A stretch of DNA of 64,000 nt from Streptomyces olivochromogenes (GCF_001514115.1 NZ_KQ948457.1:187829-251828); one strand, 5' to 3'. Shown: positions 15,523-25,010, counted from the first letter of the stretch. Notes: a model not told the origin generated them from the letters alone. Made by a program: numbers and translations.

Positions 15523-16206
15523 TCACAAGGCGGTCTCGCGCGACCTCTGCACGGGGTCACCGCCCCGGTCGCGCACGGGCGGGCGATCCAACCGGAGAAG
15601 TCCGGCGGACCCCGGCCGCTGCGCCGAGGGGTGGGCCGTGGAACGGGTCAGCTCCTCGACCCCTTCCGCGAGATAGCCCACCCAGTTCGCACTCTCGTCC
15701 TCCATGACGCGCTGGGCATCCAGCCGAAGACGCTCGATCACCCCCAGCAGCGCGGCCTGGTCCTTGTCGCTGGGGGAATCGGTGACCCTGAGGAAAATCT
15801 GGGTCCATTCGCTCTGGGCCCTCTTGAGAATGTGCTGCAACGCCAATTCGGTCCTGATGTAACGCGTCCAGGAAGCGGAGAAGCCGAAAATCCGGTCGAA
15901 GAGCACGCAGCCGGCGCCGGCGGCGAGGAAGACGAATCCCCATTCGGCCTGCACGGTCTCCGGACTCACCGTGTGGACCAAGGGTGTGAGGGTCCCGGCG
16001 ATGCCCAGCAACGCGGTGAGGGCACGCAGTGAGCGCGACCAGCGGGCCGGGACGCGGCGACGCGCCAGGTACCAGCCGATCGCCTCGATCACCTCGCTCT
16101 CGGCGTGCCGGAACAGTTCCCACAGCACGTCCGCACGCGTCCGTGACCGGTCCAGGTCGGCGAGTTGGGACACCCGTATGTCCGCGGCTCGCTGTCTTTC
16201 GAGCAT
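15523..16206 (-). CDS. SLATT-like two-TM protein (possible conflict-system effector)
   Basis: The 227-aa protein has an N-terminal soluble helical part. A helical pair of membrane segments follows (about residues 62-80, ALTALLGIAGTLTPLVHTV, and 90-108, WGFVFLAAGAGCVLFDRIF), then a long amphipathic helix (SWTRYIRTELALQHILKRAQSEW) and an acidic/proline tail. This resembles SLATT domains (SMODS- and SLOG-associated 2TM effectors), thought to form pores when activated by nucleotide-sensing partners. It is divergent from the 1071-aa phosphoesterase-NTPase gene with 199 nt between them. The SLATT call is by pattern recognition only; other small 2TM families are possible. Confidence 0.65.
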   Translation of the reverse strand: MLERQRAADIRVSQLADLDRSRTRADVLWELFRHAESEVIEAIGWYLARRRVPARWSRSLRALTALLGIAGTLTPLVHTVSPETVQAEWGFVFLAAGAGCVLFDRIFGFSASWTRYIRTELALQHILKRAQSEWTQIFLRVTDSPSDKDQAALLGVIERLRLDAQRVMEDESANWVGYLAEGVEELTRSTAHPSAQRPGSAGLLRLDRPPVRDRGGDPVQRSRETAL

Positions 16207-16405
16207 GCCCCCTGCCCTTCAGCCGTGACCAGTCGGCCCGTGTTGCCGACGTCAGCAAAGAGGCATCGTATGCGCAAGCGGCGGTGCATGGTGGCATCGG
16301 CTCAAGTCGCCCCGCGGAGCGGGCGGTTGGTGTCGACGTCGCCCACCGTCGAAGGCGGCCGCGCGTAAACTGTGCGCACGCGTCGTCGGGGTACGGGGGT
16401 GTTTC
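16207..16405. promoter_or_regulatory. Divergent intergenic region of the SLATT/phosphoesterase pair
   Basis: There is no gene in 199 nt. A -10-like TAAACT at 16366-16371 faces the phosphoesterase gene but lacks a clear -35. No perfect operator dyad was seen. Both start codons are preceded by G-rich ribosome sites (GGGGGT before GTG 16406; AGGGGG before the minus-strand ATG). Confidence 0.35.
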
Positions 16406-19400
16406 GTGCGGATCGTCCATATCAGCGACTTGCATGCCAGAACGCGATGGGAAGCCGACCAGGAAAAGCTGCTGAGGGCGTTTCTGCGGGACGTGACGGA
16501 GTTCCATCGGCAGACCCCGGTCGATCTGGTGGTCTTCAGCGGCGACCTGGCGTTCGCCGCGCAGCCGGACGAATTCGGCTTCGCGCGCCGGGCGCTTCTC
16601 GATCCGCTCCAGGACGCTCTCGGGCTCGACAGGGAACGGCTGATCCTGGCCCCGGGAAACCACGACGTCGACATCAGTAAAATCGAAAAGTACCAGGAAA
16701 AGGGTCTGCTGGCGGGGTTGACCAGCCGGGACGCGGTCAACCGACTCCTCGACGGGGACGGCCCGTCGAACTACCTGGAGCGCATGGAGCCCTGGCTCGC
16801 CTTCCACGCCGACTACTACGACGGGACCGCGGTACGGCGGCACTCCCCGCTGGTCACCGAGCACCGGATCACCGTGGACGGGGTCGAGGTCGCCGTGGCC
16901 TGTCTGACCTCCGCCTGGCGGGCCACGGGCGAAGGGGACGACGCGGACCGGGCGCACCTCATCGTGGGCGACCGGCAGGCCGCCGCGGCCGCGGACGGAG
17001 TAGGCGACGCGGGTTTCAAGATCGCCGTGATGCATCATCCGCTCGACTGGCTCTCCGACTTCGACCGGCGCGACGTGAGCAGGGAACTGGGCCGATTCGA
17101 CGTGCTGTGTACCGGACATGTGCACCGGGCCGACCCGCTCGGCGTCACCGGTGCGGCCGGCTCACTCCTGCACAGCGCGGCCGGCTCGCTCTACCAGTCC
17201 CGCGACCATCCGAACGCGTACAGCGTCATCGACACCGATCCGGCGCACGCCCCGAAGTCCTTCACCGTGCACGTGCGCAGCTATTTCGACGGCAGGGACG
17301 CCTTCGCCGAGGGCGTCGACGTGGTCTCGGGCGGGAAGCAGCACATCACCCTCGGGGAGCCCGTCCGCCCGGGGTCCGTGACCGCTCCTGGTGCGACCAC
17401 GCCCGGTGAGCCGGCCGCCACCCGGACATCGGCGGATCTCGCCGCCGAGTGGCTCCTCGACGCAGTGCGGGAGAGAAGCCTGCTTCTCGGACCGGACCGA
17501 TGGCAGCAGGACATGGACGAACTCCTGGTGCCCCCCGTCCTGCTGCCCGTGCCGCTCGACCAGTATCTGGCCCTGGCGGAGGCCGAGGAGGGCGGCAAGC
17601 TCAAGCCCGACGACCTCATGACGAGCCTGCCCGAATTCCGGCACTTCGTCATCGTGGGGGACGAATACAGCGGCCTCACGAGCGCCCTGCAGTGGCTGTC
17701 CTACGCGGCCTACCGGCGAGAGGCCCAGTGCGCCCCCGTCGTCATCGACTTCAACGCGGTGGAGCAGGGGCCCAACGGCGTCGAACGCGAAGTGCGCAAG
17801 CAGTTGGCGATGGCCGGCGTCGGGGTCGGCAAGCGGGACCCCCTGCCGCGGATGGCGCTGGCCGTCGACAATGTTGACCCGCGTGCCGACAAACGCTTCC
17901 GCCACTTGCTGAAGTTCATGGCGCAGCAGCCACAGAACACCTACTTCTTCGGCTCCAGGACGGCCGCAAGCCACCGGCTCTGCGAGGAGATCGGCAGGGA
18001 GGGCCCGGCCGTCCGGACCCGTTACATCGGGCTCTTCGGCAGGCGCGAACTGCGGGCCCTGGTGCGTATGGTGCGGCCGGAGGAGCCGGAGGCCGAGGTG
18101 ACCGAGATGCTCGACCTCCTCAGCCGGGGCGGACTGCCCCGCACCCCGGCGATGCTGGCCGCGCTCGTCTCGCTCGCCGGGCAGGGCGACTGGACGGACG
18201 GCATCAACAACACCGCGATTCTCGAGTCCTACCTGGGCATGTTGCTGGGGCGCGGCGACACGAGCATCGACCGCCGTTTCGAGCTGGACTTCCGGGACCT
18301 GCAGGACATCCTGTCCTGCCTGACCGAGCACCTCATGCTGTCGGGCAAGGACGCTCTCACACGGATGGAGGCCGAGCGGTTCCTGCTGGAGTATTTCCAG
18401 GGACTGGGCTGGTCCGAGCCGTCGAGCGTCGTCCTCGACGCGCTCATAGCGAAGCGGATCCTGGGCCAGCGGGACGGAATGATCTACTTCTGCCAGCCCA
18501 TGGTCCGGCCGCTGCTGGCCGCCTACCGCCTGGATTCCTCCGCCGAGCTCAGGGGCCTCGTACTGGCCGGCCCGCTGGACCACGGCCAGGTGATCCGCCA
18601 CGCCGCCGCCCTGCGCCGCAACGACATGGCTCTGCTGCGGACCGTGAACGAGATGTTCCGGTCACTGCGCAGTCGTGTGGGGGACGGCAGCAGCGACCTC
18701 TTCGCCGCGAGGGCGGCGAAGGACGGGTGGCGGGGCTCCGAGGACGCGGAAGCGGTGCTGGAGGAGTTCTGGCCCGCCGACATGCCCTACGAGGCCCCCG
18801 AACCCTCGGCGCAGGTCCGCGAGGACTTCACGGTCATGCTCGACGAGCTGAAGGACCACGTCGACACGATACGGGCGATGGCCGAGGTCGAGCGCCACGG
18901 GGACGCGTTCAGCCGCTCCGACTTCGAAGCGTTCTCCGAGGGTCTGGACCTCCTCGCCGATGTGCTGCGCAGCAGCGAACTCGTGCGTGACCTGGACCTG
19001 AAGCGACAGACCTTGCAGCTGACCCTCAACGGCTACGGCGTCAGAGCCGCGCTGATGGCGACCGAGTGGAAGGTCCGGGGGATCCGGAAGGTCTTCGAAG
19101 AGGCGCTCGCGGGTTCCGTGGACCGGCTGGAGCTGACGGCGGACGACTTCGACGAGTTGCTGAGCCGGATCGAACTCTTCTCCCCGGTCATCTCCTCCTA
19201 CACGGCCTTGTCCCAGGCCCTGGCCAGCGGCAAGTTGTCGAAGCTGACCGACGAGGCGCTCTCGGAACGGGACTTCGTCGAGCAACCCGGTCAGGCACTG
19301 ATGGCGGTCCTGCTCGTACGCCGCATGGGCGACCGGGACTGGATCCGCCACGCATCGAGGGTCGTGAAACTGCACGGCGAGCGCAAGGTGGTGAGCGAGG

Positions 19401-19621
19401 TCCTCCGCTTCTTCGCGATGTCCAGCTACCTTCAGTCCGATCTCGGCCGGGAGGACGTGACGGCGTTGGAGTCGCTGCTCGCCGACATCGCCACTCAGCG
19501 CAAGGAACTCCCGAGCGGCCCGGCCCGGGGGCAGCACCGCACCCACATGCTTCAGGGGCTCAGGAACCGGCGGATGCGGGCGCTGCAACAGCAGGGCAGG
19601 CGGTGGATCGAGCCCGTCTAG
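16406..19621 (+). CDS. Metallophosphoesterase fused to a degenerate STAND-like NTPase
   Basis: The 1071-aa protein has a complete calcineurin-type phosphoesterase domain at residues 1-290: D8 and H10 in ISDLH, GD 46-47, GNHD 84-87, H210-H211, and GHVH 237-240. A linker follows, then a P-loop-like fold at 410-560. The Walker A position reads GDEYSGLTS (418-426), with Leu instead of Lys; Walker B-like ALAVDNVD ends at 491 and a sensor-like YFFGSRT follows. The remaining 500 residues are helical. STAND NTPases with N-terminal effectors are typical of bacterial conflict systems. Here the nucleotide site looks dead. It probably acts with the divergent 2TM protein. The domain reading is direct; the defence role is inference. 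Confidence 0.75.
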   Translation: MRIVHISDLHARTRWEADQEKLLRAFLRDVTEFHRQTPVDLVVFSGDLAFAAQPDEFGFARRALLDPLQDALGLDRERLILAPGNHDVDISKIEKYQEKGLLAGLTSRDAVNRLLDGDGPSNYLERMEPWLAFHADYYDGTAVRRHSPLVTEHRITVDGVEVAVACLTSAWRATGEGDDADRAHLIVGDRQAAAAADGVGDAGFKIAVMHHPLDWLSDFDRRDVSRELGRFDVLCTGHVHRADPLGVTGAAGSLLHSAAGSLYQSRDHPNAYSVIDTDPAHAPKSFTVHVRSYFDGRDAFAEGVDVVSGGKQHITLGEPVRPGSVTAPGATTPGEPAATRTSADLAAEWLLDAVRERSLLLGPDRWQQDMDELLVPPVLLPVPLDQYLALAEAEEGGKLKPDDLMTSLPEFRHFVIVGDEYSGLTSALQWLSYAAYRREAQCAPVVIDFNAVEQGPNGVEREVRKQLAMAGVGVGKRDPLPRMALAVDNVDPRADKRFRHLLKFMAQQPQNTYFFGSRTAASHRLCEEIGREGPAVRTRYIGLFGRRELRALVRMVRPEEPEAEVTEMLDLLSRGGLPRTPAMLAALVSLAGQGDWTDGINNTAILESYLGMLLGRGDTSIDRRFELDFRDLQDILSCLTEHLMLSGKDALTRMEAERFLLEYFQGLGWSEPSSVVLDALIAKRILGQRDGMIYFCQPMVRPLLAAYRLDSSAELRGLVLAGPLDHGQVIRHAAALRRNDMALLRTVNEMFRSLRSRVGDGSSDLFAARAAKDGWRGSEDAEAVLEEFWPADMPYEAPEPSAQVREDFTVMLDELKDHVDTIRAMAEVERHGDAFSRSDFEAFSEGLDLLADVLRSSELVRDLDLKRQTLQLTLNGYGVRAALMATEWKVRGIRKVFEEALAGSVDRLELTADDFDELLSRIELFSPVISSYTALSQALASGKLSKLTDEALSERDFVEQPGQALMAVLLVRRMGDRDWIRHASRVVKLHGERKVVSEVLRFFAMSSYLQSDLGREDVTALESLLADIATQRKELPSGPARGQHRTHMLQGLRNRRMRALQQQGRRWIEPV

Positions 19622-19631
19622 AGGACCGGCG

Positions 19632-19673
19632 GCCGGTTCCTGCCCTTCCCACGCGGGGGCGGGAGGAACCGGC
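19632..19673. terminator. Bidirectional hairpin between the phosphoesterase and GH30 genes
   Basis: GCCGGTTCC (19632-19640) pairs with GGAACCGGC (19665-19673), extended inwards by TGCCC/GGGCGGGA. It lies between convergent genes. A further GGAGGAACCGGCC copy follows near 19690. There is no T-run. Confidence 0.6.
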
Positions 19674-19757
19674 GCCGTCCGTGACCGCGGGAGGAACCGG
19701 CCACGACACGGTGTTTGTCGCTGGTCACTCGCCGCCTGCCCGAGCGACGTCACCCCG

Positions 19758-21626
19758 TCACTGCAGATGCCACTTCTGATTGGCCGCCCCGGTGCACGAC
19801 CAGATCTGTGCCCGCGCCCCGTTCGCGGACGAGTTGTCGGTCACGTCGAGACACTTGTCGGCGGCCGATTGGACGAGGTCTCCGGTCGACGCGTTGTACG
19901 ACCAGCGTTGGGCGCTCGTGCCGTTGCAGTCGTACAGCTGGGCCTTCGCTCCGTCGGCCGTGGAACCACCGGACACGTCCAGGCACTTGCCGAGCGCCTG
20001 GACGGTCCCGTCGGCCTGTACCGTCCAGCGCTGCGCCGTCGACCCGTTGCAGTCGTACAGCTGCACCGCCGTCCCGTTCGCCGTCGAACCCCCCGCCACA
20101 TCGAGGCACTTGCCCGCGAGTCCCACGAAGGAACCCGACTGCGCACCTCCACCGGCCTGCGTCCCGGCCCAGGTGAACGTCGCGGACGTCTTCCCCGGCA
20201 GCGAGTACGTCGCGTGCTGCGAACCCCAGTTGATGGTCACGGTCTTCGCGGACGAGGAGTCGTTGTAGGCGATCAGCGCCTTGGAACCGTCAGGATTCCG
20301 CCACGCCACGTTCGGCACGGACGTACTCGCCGTAGAGGCCACCCGCTGCGCCCCCGGCCGCACGAACTTCGTCAACTGCCCCATCGTGTAGTACTCGATC
20401 GTGTAGTCGACCTGCCCACTCGCCCCGTCCCCGTTGTGGACGGTGATCAGCCCGGAGCACGTCCCGCACCCCCCGTTGTGCGGCCCCCGGTTCTGATCGA
20501 CGGCCAGCGACCACTTCGTCACCGACTTCGCCCAGTTCCGCGTGTAGTCGACGATGTTGAGCATGTCCTCGCGCTGCTGGTTGGCGATCCAGGTGCCACC
20601 GGAGTGCTCGGTCCCGAAGGCGTCCACCCCCGGGTACTGGTTGTGCACGCTCGTCTGCTTGCCCACGTCCCCGCCGTACCCGTGCCAGGCGATCCCCCCG
20701 AAGTTCGGATGCGCGCGCACGGCCGCGTCGTCGACGGTCTGGGCGGCGTACGAGTCGTACACGTCCCAGTTCCAGTCGTGCGCCAGCACCTTCGTGGACA
20801 GCCCCGCGGCCTGCAGCTTCGGCAGCAGCTCACTCTTCGTGAAGTACGCCAGCCCCGACGCGTTCCAGCTCATCGACGGATACCCCGAGCAGCACGTCGG
20901 CTCGTTCTGCGCGGTGACGTAGGAGACCGGCACCCCCTGGTCCCGGTACGCCTGGAGGTACTTGACGAAGTACGAGGCGTACGCCCCGTAGTCCTCAGAC
21001 TTCAGCCAGCCCCCGTTGAGCTGCCCGCTGTCCTTCATCCAGGCGGGCGCCGTCCACGGTGAGGCCATCACGGTGAGCGAGGGGTTCAACTGGAGCGCCT
21101 GCTTGGTCAGCGGCACCACGTCGGCCAGATCGTGCGCGATCGAGAACGACGAGAGCGACGGATCGCTCTGCCCGGCCGGCACGTCGTCGTATGTGTACCC
21201 GTACCGGGCGAGATCGGACGCGCCCATCGGATTGCGCAGGAACGAGAGCCCGATGCCCTCGGTCGGCGAGAACAGCTTGCGCATCGTCGCGTCCCGGGTG
21301 GCCGCCGACAGCGCCCCGCTGCTGTTCATCAGCCAGGCCGCGGTGTCGGTGAAGGACGCGCCGCCGCCCGTGAAGGTCTGGTAGCGGGTGTTCTCGTCGA
21401 CGGTGATGTTCTCGCCGCTGCCACCGGTACCGGCCTGGAAGGCGAACGGCGTCTGGGCCTGCAGCCCGCGGACGACATGGCGTCCGCCGTCGTCGTCCGT
21501 CGTGGTCAGCCAGGCCGTGACGGGTTCGCCCGCGGCGTGCGCGGGCGCCGCCGTGACAGCGGTCAGTCCGGCGGTGGTGAGCAGTCCGGCGAGAAGAAAA
21601 CGGACCGCCCGAGTGGATCTCCTCAT
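19758..21626 (-). CDS. Secreted GH30 glycoside hydrolase with a C-terminal ricin-type lectin domain
   Basis: The 622-aa protein starts MRRSTRAVRFLLAGLLTT, a Sec signal peptide ending near APAHAA. ATG 21626 is preferred over an upstream in-frame start without a signal. The catalytic domain is GH30 (TIM barrel plus beta module): YQTFTGGGASFTDT, TVMASPWTAPAWMKD, the acid/base Glu in VTAQNEP and the nucleophile Glu in FGTEHSGG. A C-terminal CBM13/ricin-B trefoil has three QxW-type repeats (GKCLDVAGG, GKCLDVSGG, DKCLDVTDN). Likely substrates are glucans such as beta-1,6-glucan. It is divergent from the GH3 enzyme, with strong promoters on both sides. Confidence 0.9.
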   Translation of the reverse strand: MRRSTRAVRFLLAGLLTTAGLTAVTAAPAHAAGEPVTAWLTTTDDDGGRHVVRGLQAQTPFAFQAGTGGSGENITVDENTRYQTFTGGGASFTDTAAWLMNSSGALSAATRDATMRKLFSPTEGIGLSFLRNPMGASDLARYGYTYDDVPAGQSDPSLSSFSIAHDLADVVPLTKQALQLNPSLTVMASPWTAPAWMKDSGQLNGGWLKSEDYGAYASYFVKYLQAYRDQGVPVSYVTAQNEPTCCSGYPSMSWNASGLAYFTKSELLPKLQAAGLSTKVLAHDWNWDVYDSYAAQTVDDAAVRAHPNFGGIAWHGYGGDVGKQTSVHNQYPGVDAFGTEHSGGTWIANQQREDMLNIVDYTRNWAKSVTKWSLAVDQNRGPHNGGCGTCSGLITVHNGDGASGQVDYTIEYYTMGQLTKFVRPGAQRVASTASTSVPNVAWRNPDGSKALIAYNDSSSAKTVTINWGSQHATYSLPGKTSATFTWAGTQAGGGAQSGSFVGLAGKCLDVAGGSTANGTAVQLYDCNGSTAQRWTVQADGTVQALGKCLDVSGGSTADGAKAQLYDCNGTSAQRWSYNASTGDLVQSAADKCLDVTDNSSANGARAQIWSCTGAANQKWHLQ

Positions 21627-21672
21627 GACGCGTCGCCCTTCTGGGTGTGGGGGAGGGGGCGTGCGAGCCGTG

Positions 21673-21701
21673 AGTAAATGACGGCTTCGGGTCCACGTCA
21701 A
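21673..21701 (-). promoter_or_regulatory. Promoter of the GH30 gene
   Basis: On the minus strand TTGACG (21701-21696), a 17-nt spacer and TTTACT (21678-21673) form a near-consensus vegetative promoter 46 nt before the ATG. Confidence 0.7.
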
Positions 21702-21783
21702 GGGGTCTCGCGTTCAGGGCGTGAAAGAACAACTGCCCTGATCCGGCCGCACATTGCCCGTGTACCGGTTCTGACGTGAAGTC

Positions 21784-21812
21784 TTGACGGCCTCCCGGGA
21801 CGCCAGTTAACT
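21784..21812 (+). promoter_or_regulatory. Promoter of the GH3 gene
   Basis: TTGACG (21784-21789), a 17-nt spacer and TTAACT (21807-21812) give an unusually good promoter for this genome. Transcription should start near 21819, leaving a 5' leader of about 120 nt. Between the two divergent promoters CAGGGC (21715-21720) and GCCCTG (21734-21739) form a candidate operator dyad. Confidence 0.7.
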
Positions 21813-21858
21813 CACGCCGTGATCTAAGTCGTAAGAGACCAACTGGAAGAGACGCCGT

Positions 21859-21921
21859 CAGGCATCCAGCCAGGCATCCAGTCAGGGATCACCAGGGATC
21901 ACCAGGTACTACAGGGACTAC
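21859..21921. repeat. Six degenerate tandem units in the GH3 mRNA leader
   Basis: Successive units begin with CAGG: CAGGCATCCAGC, CAGGCATCCAGT, CAGGGATCAC, CAGGGATCAC, CAGGTACTA, CAGGGACTAC. The two 12-mers differ by one base and the two 10-mers are identical. The run ends 20 nt before the start codon, just upstream of the ribosome site AGGGAAGG. Confidence 0.8.
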
Positions 21922-21941
21922 GTAGAGTCGAGGGAAGGTCC

Positions 21942-24900
21942 ATGCGAAGAACCGCCCTGCTCGCCTCCGCCGCTTTGCTCACGGGGCTGCTGCCGCTCCT
22001 TTCGGCCGGAGCGGCCACGGCCGACGAACCGGCCCCCGTTCCCGTCGACCGCTTCGAGGGCGAGGTCCCCTTCGCCAATCCCCCCGCCGGGGGCCTGTTC
22101 ACCTGGGGCGGCGACGCGGACGACCCGCCCGCGCTCGCCCTGACCCCCCGCACCGACGCCCCCGAGGGCGCCGAGGTCCTCACCGGCACCTACGACATCA
22201 GCGGCTACGGCGGCTTCACCCACGACTTCGCCTTCGATCAGCCGGCCCACGACTGGTCGGCCCACAAGGGCATCCGCTTCTGGTGGGACGGTCAGAACAA
22301 CGCCAAGAAGGTCGCCTTCGAGATCAAGGACGGCGGTGCCAACGGCGAGGCCTCCGAGCTGTGGACGACGTCCTTCACCGACGACTTCACCGGCTGGAAA
22401 CAGATCGAGATCCCCTTCACCGACTTCACCTACCGCACGGACTACCAGCCCGTCGGCGGCATCGACCAGGTCCTCGGCCTCACCCAGATGTGGGGGTACG
22501 CCCTCACGCTCCCGGCCGGCGTCAAGGGCTGGTTCGCCATGGACGACGTCGAGTTGTACGGCAAGGCCGACCAGTCCCTGCGGGCCTCCGTCACCACCGA
22601 CTCCGCCGTCCACCCGGTGAAGGAGGGAGCGACGGCGACGGTGAAGCTCTCCGTCGCCACCACCGGAGCCGCCCCGATCGACGAACCCGTGACCGTCGCC
22701 TACGAGAGCGCGGGCGGCACCGCCGAGCCCGGCAAGGACTACGCACCGGTCAAGGGCGAGATCACCTTCCCGGCGGGCACCACCTCCGGCACCACCCGCA
22801 CCATCCAGGTCCCGACGCTGCGCGACAAGTCCGCCGAACCCGCCGAGACGATCCCCCTGAAGCTCACGGTCACCGGCGCGAAGGCTCCCGCCGAGACCCC
22901 GCAGATCGTCATCGACGCCCACGGCCTGCCGTACCTGGACCCGAAACTGCCCGTGAAGAAGCGGGTCGCCGACCTCGTGTCCCGCATGTCCCTGGAGGAG
23001 AAGGCCGGGCAGATGACCCAGGCCGAACGCGGCGCGATCGGCGCGGGCGGCGACATCGCCTCGTACGACCTCGGGTCGCTGCTCTCCGGCGGCGGCTCCA
23101 CGCCGACGCCCAACACCCCCGCGGCCTGGGCGAAGATGATCGACGGCTACCAGCTCCGGGCGCAGGCCACGCGGTTCCAGATCCCGCTGATCTACGGCGT
23201 GGACGCGGTGCACGGCCACAACAACCTCACCGGCGCGACGATCATGCCGCACAACATCGGCATCGGCGCGACCCGTGACCCGGGCCTGGCGGAGAAGGCG
23301 GGCGCGGTGACGGCCGCCGAGGTCCGTGCCACCGGCATCCCGTGGGACTTCGCCCCCTGCCTGTGCGTGACCCGCGACGAACGGTGGGGCCGCTCGTACG
23401 AGTCCTTCGGTGAGGACCCGGCCCTCGTGAAGTCCATGGAGACGGTCATCCAGGGCCTCCAGGGCGCCCGCGACGGCAAGGACCTGAAGGACGACGACAA
23501 GGTGCTGGCGACCGCGAAGCACTTCGTGGGCGACGGCGGCACGGAGTACGGCTCCTCCACGACCGGCTCCTACACCATCGACCAAGGCGTCACGAAGGTC
23601 ACCCGGCAGCAGCTGGAGGCCGTGCACCTGGCCCCGTACCAGACGGCGGTCGACCGCGGCATCGGCTCGGTCATGCCCTCGTACTCCTCGCTCGACATCC
23701 TGGGCGACGGCCAGGGCCCGGTGAAGATGCACGCACGCGCGGACATGATCAACGGCGTGCTCAAGGGCCGGATGGGCTTCGACGGCTTCGTGATCAGTGA
23801 CTGGAACGCCATCGACCAGCTCCCCGGCGACTACGCCTCCCACGTCCGCACCTCGGTCAACGCGGGTGTCGACATGATGATGGTGCCGTACTCGTACAAG
23901 GACTTCCGTACGACGCTGATCGACGAGACCACCGCGGGCCGCGTCAGCGCGAAGCGGATCGACGACGCCGTGTCCCGCATCCTCACCCAGAAGTTCAAAC
24001 TCGGCCTCTTCGAGAAGCCGTACGCGGACACGAGCGGCGCGGCACAGATCGGCTCCGCCGGTCACCGGGCGGTCGCCCGCGAGGCCGCGGCCAAGTCCCA
24101 GGTCCTCCTGAAGAACGCGGCCGGCGTACTGCCCCTGAAGAAGTCCCAGAAGGTGTACGTGGCCGGTTCGAACGCCGACGACCTCGGCAACCAGACCGGC
24201 GGCTGGACGATCACCTGGCAGGGCGCGTCCGGGAAGCACACGGACGGTACGACGATCCTGCAGGGCATGCGGAACGCCGGCGGTGACGTCACCTACTCGA
24301 AGGACGCCTCGGCGCCGACGTCCGGCTATGACGTGGGTGTGGTCGTCGTGGGCGAGACTCCCTACGCGGAGGGCGTCGGCGATGTGGGCAACGGCAACGA
24401 CCTCGCTCTGACCCCCGCCGACCAGGCCGCCGTGGACAAGGTGTGCGCCGCCATGAAGTGCGCGGTCCTGATCGTCTCGGGCCGCCCGCAGCTCATCGGC
24501 GACCGTCTGGGTCAGATCGACGCCCTGGTGGCCTCGTGGCTGCCCGGCACGGAGGGCGACGGCGTGGCGGACGTCCTGTACGGCAAGCGCGCCTTCACCG
24601 GCCAGCTCCCCGTCACCTGGCCCAAGTCGGAGACCCAACTCCCGATCAACGTCGGCGACACGTCCTACGATCCCCAGTTCCCCTACGGCTGGGGCCTGAC
24701 CACACAAACGAAGGTCCCCGGGGGCGGCGAGGCCACCCTCAAGGCCCTCACCCTCGCGGCCCGGGCGGCGGACCGGACCGGCTCGACGCAACTGGGCCGC
24801 GCCGCGGTCACCAAGGCCCGCCTCCTGGTCCAGCAGAGCGCAGGCTCCACCATCACCCCAGCCCTCGCCAAACCCTTCGCGGAAGCCGACCACCTACTCC

Positions 24901-24959
24901 TGACCGCCCACTACACCCAGGCACTGACAAAACTCCTGGAGGCCTACCGAGCCAGGTGA
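21942..24959 (+). CDS. Secreted GH3 beta-glucosidase with N-terminal carbohydrate-binding-like and Calx-beta-like domains
   Basis: The 1005-aa protein has a Sec signal peptide (residues 1-27) and an N-terminal beta-sandwich resembling CBM11/CIA30 (about 37-215, GIRFWWDGQNNAKKVAFEI). A Calx-beta-like repeat follows (about 220-325, VKEGATATVKLSV ... TAEPGKDYAPVKGEITFP). Next come the GH3 barrel (about 340-670) with KHFVGDGG and the nucleophile Asp in FVISDWNAI, the GH3 C-terminal domain to about 925, and a short helical tail. It probably hydrolyses beta-linked glucans outside the cell together with the divergent GH30 enzyme. ATG 21942 follows GAGGGAAGG. Confidence 0.92.
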   Translation: MRRTALLASAALLTGLLPLLSAGAATADEPAPVPVDRFEGEVPFANPPAGGLFTWGGDADDPPALALTPRTDAPEGAEVLTGTYDISGYGGFTHDFAFDQPAHDWSAHKGIRFWWDGQNNAKKVAFEIKDGGANGEASELWTTSFTDDFTGWKQIEIPFTDFTYRTDYQPVGGIDQVLGLTQMWGYALTLPAGVKGWFAMDDVELYGKADQSLRASVTTDSAVHPVKEGATATVKLSVATTGAAPIDEPVTVAYESAGGTAEPGKDYAPVKGEITFPAGTTSGTTRTIQVPTLRDKSAEPAETIPLKLTVTGAKAPAETPQIVIDAHGLPYLDPKLPVKKRVADLVSRMSLEEKAGQMTQAERGAIGAGGDIASYDLGSLLSGGGSTPTPNTPAAWAKMIDGYQLRAQATRFQIPLIYGVDAVHGHNNLTGATIMPHNIGIGATRDPGLAEKAGAVTAAEVRATGIPWDFAPCLCVTRDERWGRSYESFGEDPALVKSMETVIQGLQGARDGKDLKDDDKVLATAKHFVGDGGTEYGSSTTGSYTIDQGVTKVTRQQLEAVHLAPYQTAVDRGIGSVMPSYSSLDILGDGQGPVKMHARADMINGVLKGRMGFDGFVISDWNAIDQLPGDYASHVRTSVNAGVDMMMVPYSYKDFRTTLIDETTAGRVSAKRIDDAVSRILTQKFKLGLFEKPYADTSGAAQIGSAGHRAVAREAAAKSQVLLKNAAGVLPLKKSQKVYVAGSNADDLGNQTGGWTITWQGASGKHTDGTTILQGMRNAGGDVTYSKDASAPTSGYDVGVVVVGETPYAEGVGDVGNGNDLALTPADQAAVDKVCAAMKCAVLIVSGRPQLIGDRLGQIDALVASWLPGTEGDGVADVLYGKRAFTGQLPVTWPKSETQLPINVGDTSYDPQFPYGWGLTTQTKVPGGGEATLKALTLAARAADRTGSTQLGRAAVTKARLLVQQSAGSTITPALAKPFAEADHLLLTAHYTQALTKLLEAYRAR

Positions 24960-24981
24960 CGACCAGAGGCTGATGTGCGCC

Positions 24982-25010
24982 GGGGGCGGGGGCAAGTCCC
25001 TCCCGCCCCC
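24982..25010 (+). terminator. GC-rich hairpin after the GH3 gene
   Basis: GGGGGCGGG (24982-24990) pairs with CCCGCCCCC (25002-25010) with an 11-nt loop, 20 nt after the stop. No T-run follows. Confidence 0.6.

Noticed and set aside
15523..19621. Calling the phosphoesterase/SLATT pair a known antiphage system
   Set aside because: No exact match to a named system could be established from the sequence alone, so it is reported only as a candidate.
21859..21921. Iteron-type origin from the CAGG repeats
   Set aside because: Units are degenerate, lie in an mRNA leader and no replication protein is near. A chromosomal core region makes an origin unlikely.
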